The position numbers and the translations under genes are program-made. From Gautieria morchelliformis (lineage: Eukaryota > Basidiomycota > Agaricomycetes > Gomphales > Gomphaceae): DNA of 64,000 nucleotides. Every line of letters begins with the position of its first letter. The stretch's first letter is position 1. Under the pieces are notes generated by a model. That model saw nothing but the letters and a program-made list of their open reading frames with translations, was not told where the DNA came from and did no database searches. Shown here piece by piece: positions 58,360-64,000 of the stretch. Where the stretch lies: contig WHVA01000123.1 in assembly GCA_015179125.1 (NCBI GenBank), positions 181,062 to 245,061 on the forward strand, given 5' to 3'.

Positions 58360-59775
58360 ATGCCTCCTTGTACCACAGCTACTTCAGCTCGAGCAGGAGC
58401 TGTTGAAGCTCTCTCTTATTTTGGCAGTCTTAGATCTGCAGCACCAAGGCATGTGGAACCCTCCGGCAGCTCTCGTGCTGACGATGAGTTTTCTGATGCT
58501 TTTCCGCAACGTTTCGAAGAAGTTCCCAACGCTAATCCCGACGACAATCCCGACTATGACGGAAACTCAACAAGTAGCAGCAGCGAACAAACAGCAGCGT
58601 CATTCTGACACCCAGCTCCACCACCACCACCTCCACCAGGACCACCTCCAGGCGGCCCTCATGGCAGCCCACCTGGCGGTCCCCCAGGCGGTCCTCCACC
58701 TCCAATTCCACCTCAGATTCCCGCCAACCCAGTTCCGCCCGCGCCAGTTCCGGATCTTGCACAAGCCATCGCCATGCTAGCCGGACAACTTCAGCGCCCG
58801 GCCCAAGCACCACCTCGCCCCAAGACAAAGGTCCGCGAACCAGATCAGTTTGACGGTTCCGACCCCAAGAAGCTCCAGCCATTTCTGGTCCAGCTACAAC
58901 TCAACTTCCGTGATCGTCCTGACACCTTTCCCAATGATGAATGAAAGGTCAATTACGCCCTTTCCTATCTCCGAGGCACGGCTCTCGACTATTTCGAACC
59001 CGCCCTCATGGACCCGTTCGCTCTCGTCGACTGGGCCGACGATTACCACAACTTCGTTTCTGAACTCCGCAGCAACTTCGGACCATTTGATATGGAAGGC
59101 GATGCGGAAAATGAACTCGATAAGCTTCGTATGAAAGACACTCATAAGATAGCTAAATATATCGTCACATTCCAGCAGCTCGCTCCTTGAGTCCAATGGG
59201 GAGAAGCCGCACTCCGACGCCAATTTTACATGGGCTTGCCATCCAGGATCAAGGATGAAATTGCCCGCGTCGGAAAACCCGCCACCCTTACCGACCTTCG
59301 CAATTTAGCCCAATCCATTGATTCACGCTACTGGGAAAGACACTCCGAGATTGCTCGCGAAACTTCCGCCCAGAGCAAGAATGACAAGTCTTCCGACAAG
59401 AAGTCTGACAAAGACAAGAAGAAGATGAATTCTGGAAACAACAACTCCGGAAACAACAACAACAACAGTTCCGGATCCAACTCCGGCAACCGGAACAACA
59501 ACTCCACCCCTCGCAACAACCAGGCCTCTGGTTCCAACACCAACGCCCGGAAGAGTACTCCGGACCTTTCCGACAAACTTGGGAAGGACGGAAAACTAAC
59601 CCCTGTAGAACGCCAGCACCGCATGGACAACAACCTTTGCCTTTTCTGCGGCAAAGGCGGTCACGTCGCTTGCGATTGCACCCGAGCTTCCGCTTCTGCT
59701 GCTAAGGCCAAGGACCGTGCGGCGAAGATGGAAGAGAAATCCAAAGCGACTCCCGCTATGGATGCAAAAAAATAA
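58360..59775 (+). pseudogene. Element 3 gag, three TGA stops
   Basis: 472 codons in one frame from MPPCTTATSARAG. A Pro/Gly-rich stretch precedes the capsid domain (KVREPDQFDGSDPKKLQPFL; NYALSYLRGTALDYFEPALM; SELRSNFGPFDMEGDAENEL), an Asn/Ser-rich linker and the knuckle CLFCGKGGHVACDC. Stops are TGA 58606, 58942 and 59188; the last replaces an expected Arg (LAP*VQW). No frameshift. Confidence 0.82.
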
Positions 59776-59799
59776 TCAGCAGTCCTCTGGCCTCCGCAT

Positions 59800-62220
59800 G
59801 AGCTGAGGGCTGTGCTGACCCCATTCGTGCGACAAACGAGGTTAAACTCAATGCATCCGCTCTTTCATCCTCCGACTCCCTCTCAGTTCCGCTCACTTCT
59901 GACACCATTTCCGCACCCCCATTTACAGCACTGATCGACTCTGGTTCGACTCATTGTTTCCTCGATTCCGACTTTGTTTTGAAACATAAACTTTCGACCC
60001 ACAACATTCCAACAATTCCACTCCGCCTTTTCGACGGGTCTTCCAACACGGCAATTTCCCAAGTCGTGGACCTGTCTATCCGTTTCGCTACTGGGGACAA
60101 CCATGAAGTTACGTTTTACGTTACTCCGCTAGATGCTAGCTGTTCCGTTGTACTAGGACACAATTGGCTCACCCGCTATAATCCATCGATTAACTGGGCA
60201 TTGGGTCAAATACAGTTCCGTACCCCGGATCAACTTCCGCCTATTCCGACGTCGTCCGCAAAGATGGCTCAGGCCTCTTCTGCAACTCCGCTCGTGGATT
60301 CAGTTCCGCACTCCGGTCCCGCTTTAGCACCTCCGTCCCTTGAAGCTCCTCGGATTGCGCTCGTTTCCGCCACCGCTTTCCGCGCAACGGCAAGAAGACA
60401 CGACCGTTTTCCAGCTTCACCTTTCCGATTCGGCTTCAGTCAAGGCTCGTTCCGCCTCGACTTCCGCTCCAGTCAACATGAGCTCAGTTCCGGAAGAATA
60501 TCGTGACTTCCCGGACGTGTTCAACAAGGCCAAAGCCGATAAACCAGCTGAACATTGACCTTAGGACCTGAAGATAGATTTGGAAGAAGGAGCATCTCCG
60601 CCCCTTGGACCAATCTACTCCCTTTCGCAAAGTGAACTCCAAGCTCTCCGCGAGTTCGTCAATGAACATCTCAACATGGGCTTCATCCGCCCTTCGCTGT
60701 CTCTGCACAGCGCTCCGGTCCTTTTCGTCAAGAAGAAGGATGGATCTCTCCGCCTCTGCGTCGATTTCCGCGGACTCAATGCCCTCACTAAAAAGGACAA
60801 ATATCCGCTTCCGCGCATTTCCAACCTCCTCAACACTCCCCGCAGGGCGAAGATCTACACCAAAATCGACCTCCGGCATGCTTATCACCTTGTCCGGATC
60901 CGGGAAGGTGACGAGTGGAAAACCACTTTCCGCACCCGCTACGGTGCTTTTGAGTGGGTTGTCATGCCTTTCGGTCTAACCAATGCTCCCGCCGCTTTTC
61001 AGTGATTCATGAACGACGTATTTTCCGACCTCCTCGACGTATGCGTCCTAGTCTACATTGACGACATCCTCATCTATTCCGAAACACCGGAAAAACATCG
61101 GGAACATGTCCGCGAAGTACTCCACCGTCTCCGCAAACACCACCTCTACGCAAAAGCAGAGAAATGCGAATGGCATCGCGACACGGTCAAATACCTCGGC
61201 TACATCCTCTCTCCAACAGGTCTTACCATGGCAGAGGACAAGGTCAAGGCAATTCAAGAATGGCCGGAACCCCGACCTGTTAAGGATGTGCAGTCTTTCC
61301 TTGGCTTCGCCAATTTTTACCGGCGTTTCATTTATAATTTTTCCGACATTACTGTTCCGCTCACGCGTCTCACCAGGAAGGGTGCTCCATGGAATTTCAC
61401 TCCGGAATGCCGTTCCGCATTTGAAGCCCTCAAATCGGCCTTCACTATGGCTCCTATACTTGGTTTCTGGATTCCTGATGCCCAACTTGTACTCAAACCG
61501 ACGCTTCCGACTACACACTAGCCGCCATCCTTTCCATCATTTCCCCTGACGACGGAGAAATTCATCCGATCGCCTTTCATTCCCGCACCTTTTCTGCCCC
61601 GGAACTCAACTACGACGTCCACGATAAGGAACTACTTGCGATTTTCGAAGCCTTCAAAATCTGGAGACACTACCTCGAAGGTCCAACTTATCCGATCGAT
61701 GTTGTAACGGATCATAAGAACCTTGAGTATTTTGCAACCACTAAGATTTTGACTCGCCGTCAAGTCCGCTGGTCTGAATATCTCTCACAGTTCAACATGG
61801 TGATCCGCTTCCGCCCCGGAAAGCTCGGAGCAAAACCCGACACACTCACTAGACGTTGGGACGTCTACCCAAAAGAGGGAAGTAGCAACTATGGCAGTGT
61901 TAATCCGCACAATTTCCGCCCAGTATTCTCCACTGAGCAACTGGCATCGTCCCTGCATGCCACAGCATTGCAGTTTCCGCTACTCCGCGCCTCAATCATT
62001 ATGGACACCGAGTCTCTCCATTCCGACATCCGTTCCGCACTTCGTTCCAACCCCATCTCCGCAGCCCACCTCGATGACCCCACCAGTCCTGGATGGTCCC
62101 TTGATTCCGACGGATTTCTCCGGTACAAGTCCCGGATTTATGTTCCGGATACCAATGATCTACGACTTCTCGTACTCCAGCAAAGCCACGATCATCCACT
62201 CTCAGGACACCAAGGCCAGA
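59800..62220 (+). pseudogene. Element 3 pol, frameshifted and cut
   Basis: Protease ALIDSGSTHCFLDSDF and [48 protein letters not shown] and catalytic VYIDDILIY near 61055; RNase H with VHDKELLAIFEAFKIWRHYL and [12 protein letters not shown]; then the linker to integrase ending HDHPLSGHQGQ. Frame changes near 60350-60500 and near 61490. Stops: TGA 60556 and TAG 60562 (EH*P*DLKIDLE), TGA 61003 (AFQ*FMND, Arg expected). Element 4 begins inside the HHCC finger. Confidence 0.85.
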
Positions 62221-62781
62221 TGTAAGGACCCGGCCTTTGGCCGGCTACTTACCGGTAGAACCTTCTTCCGAGCCCGAGCCTTGTGATATTCATGCCCGAG
62301 TACATATGATACTTATCCGTGCCCGAGCCCGATCCCGAGCTTGAACTCATATCCGACCTTGATCCCATGCCCGTATCCCCTTAGTTACTGATTCCGCTCC
62401 ATCACGCATCATTCGTATATTACCTCGCCCTGACCTCGGTCTCCTGACCCCGCCCTGACCTCCACTAATCTGTTCGCCCCTGACTTGCACCTCGTCCGTA
62501 TATAACCCCCTTGTATGCATTCCTACTCCTTAGTCTGAAAATCAACTATCGTGTCCCTTCGATCCCTAGCTAGTTTCTACGCCTCGCCTCTTAAGCCAGA
62601 ACCTCGCCTCTTATTCGTTTACCTCCGAAATTGGGACTCGTGCGTAGGGTCGGCGCAGCACATAAGCTGAAGCCAAGTCCCTCTCCGACTTCCCCATCCA
62701 ACCTCGCCCCGTAACCTCGGACCTTGCCTCGGGTTTTCGTTCCCGACCTCGGCCAACCTTACGACGGATCGTATCGTAACA
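62221..62781 (+). repeat. Element 4 5' LTR
   Basis: 561 bp, TGTAAGGACCCGGCC to CGTATCGTAACA, with GTATATAA near 62497 as a TATA candidate. The left end is fixed by the break in the element 3 integrase frame. Confidence 0.78.
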
Positions 62782-62825
62782 GTATTTTCAGACTGCTTAC
62801 ACCCTACGTATCCCTTTTTTTCACG

Positions 62826-64000
62826 ATGTCCATGATAACTCGTTCTCGCACCCTTCGGGGTATCTCAGAACAGCGACGTTTCTCGGAAGCCCCCGATGAC
62901 TCACCCCCGTCCCCGGGGATACCCCTCGCAGACCCCGCCGAGCCTAGTAACAAAGGCAAAGGTAGGGCTAACCTCGGTGACCCTTCGGGTGATCCAGGTG
63001 ATGGCTCTAGAAGTTCTGACAACGATCGGGACCTCCCCAACCTTCCGCCCGAGGACCTCGGTGACCTCGAGGACAACGAGCTTATGCGTCGAGTGTTCAT
63101 CAAACTCGCAAAACCTCGCGAATCCGAAGCACGAGCCAAGGTCAAGGAACCGGATAGTTATGACGGTACTGACCAAGCCAAGCTTCGCACTTTCTTCCTT
63201 CAATGTGTACTCAACTTCAGAGATCGCCCCACCGCGTTCAAGACTGGGGCCTCAAAGGTGCAGTATGCTATTTCTTACCTGTCCGGCTCGGCTCTGCAAT
63301 ATTTCGAGCCGGCGATCCTCGGCGAAGTCCAACCCGAGCCAGATTGGCTCGAGGACTGGGACAGCTTCAAGGCCGAGCTCGAGCTTAACTTCGGCCCATA
63401 CGACAACGCGGCCCAAGCCGAGATTGACCTCGAGAAGATCGTTATGAAGAGCACCACAAGGCCGCGCGATTCTTTATCGATTTCGCCCGAGCTTCGACTC
63501 GGACTCAGTGGAACGACGCGGCCCTCCGACACTTTGCCTACAAGGGCTTGGCCAAACGGATCAAGGACGACTTACTTCACTTCCCTCGATTCCGCAGCCT
63601 CGCCGAGCTTAGGAACTTCGCGCTGGAATGCGATAGCCGTTACTGGGAGCGAAAGGAATACGACGCCATGATCAATGGTCGTAGCTCCCAGCCTGCACGC
63701 ACCACTAATCAGTCCAGTAGCAATGCCACTAACAACCACAGTCTTCCAGTGGTTCCAATAACAATAAGAACCGCAACAAGACTAACAACAGCGGCAAGGG
63801 TTCCAACAACAACAACTCTTCGAACAACAAGAGCCAGCCCGACATTTCGAGCAAACTCAGGAAGGATGGGAAATGCTTCCCGAGGAGCGCCAACGTCGGG
63901 TCGACCAAGGCTTTGTCTGCTTTGCGCACCAAAGGTCACGTCGTCAAGGACTGCCCGAAGAACAAGTCTACCAATAGTAGCGGTCTAAAGGTCGGGCAAC
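62826..64000 (+). pseudogene. Element 4 gag, frameshifted, 3' partial
   Basis: Start chosen at MSMITRSRTLRG (62826), the first Met after the LTR; the upstream open frame lies in the LTR. Capsid region KVKEPDSYDGTDQAKLRTFF, YAISYLSGSALQYFEPAI and KAELELNFGPYDNAAQAEID. The frame changes near 63446 (then HHKAARFFIDFARA and FAYKGLAKRIKDDLL) and again near 63730, where an Asn/Ser-rich linker leads to a damaged zinc knuckle (GHVVKDCPK) near the window end. Confidence 0.8.

Larger units (their letters stand above)
57666..62220 (+). mobile_element. LTR retrotransposon element 3 (Ty3 type), truncated by element 4
   Basis: 5' LTR, gag and pol up to the start of the integrase zinc finger. The 3' remainder lies beyond element 4, outside the window. 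The LTR family is the same as the solo LTR in Helitron H2. Confidence 0.85.
62221..64000 (+). mobile_element. LTR retrotransposon element 4 (Ty3 type), 5' part
   Basis: 5' LTR and most of gag; continues past the window end. Gag and LTR ends resemble element 3 (both LTRs end GTAACA and are followed by GTATT), so the two families are related. Confidence 0.82.

Noticed and set aside
62724-62825. Upstream start (MPRVFVPDLG) for the element 4 gag
   Set aside because: This part lies in the 5' LTR and leader; the first Met after the LTR at 62826 is the likelier start.

Overview
The window looks like genomic DNA of a filamentous basidiomycete, probably an Agaricomycete. The reasons are short introns (about 45-62 nt, GT...AG), a secreted fungal-type DyP peroxidase, C2/NACHT/WD40 and ankyrin NLR-like genes, Helitrons with a fused Rep-helicase, and Ty3 elements with a chromodomain. 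No rRNA, tRNA or CRISPR was recognised.

Layout. 1-8514 is ordinary gene space with three good genes: COG7 (Golgi tethering subunit, 5' end outside the window), a secreted DyP peroxidase (8 exons, 502 aa) and an Hsp110/SSE1-type co-chaperone (5 exons, 783 aa). 8515-10117 is intergenic, with a possible Helitron relic and a perfect hairpin at its right end. 10118-27823 is a head-to-tail array of four minus-strand Helitrons. Their termini fall into two subfamilies that alternate A-B-A-B. The outer two (about 6.1 kb each) carry Rep-helicase genes and the inner two (2.5-3.0 kb) are non-autonomous and full of minisatellites. 28571-30875 is a decayed Ty1/copia element with its 3' LTR.

31330-39336 holds two head-to-head NLR-type genes. 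One is an ankyrin-repeat NLR relic on the minus strand. The other is a C2-NACHT-WD40 gene on the plus strand with 16 nearly identical 43-residue WD40 repeats, broken by a frameshift and three stops. 39337-46535 is mostly unassigned, with tandem-repeat debris, one integrase-like relic and one doubtful ORF.

46536-64000 is a nested stack of four Ty3-type LTR retrotransposons. Element 1 has a roughly 711-bp internal tandem duplication. Element 2, a complete chromovirus with a 5-bp target duplication, sits in the second copy of that duplication. Element 3 interrupts the RT/RNase H region of element 1. Element 4 interrupts the integrase zinc finger of element 3 and runs off the window.

The most interesting features are the alternating Helitron array, including one junction where a 3' CTAG abuts the next 5' TC; the homogenised WD40 array of an NLR; and a decay pattern in which otherwise open mobile-element frames are interrupted almost only by TGA where CGA (Arg) is expected. 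Two internal duplicate pairs show CGA against TGA directly.
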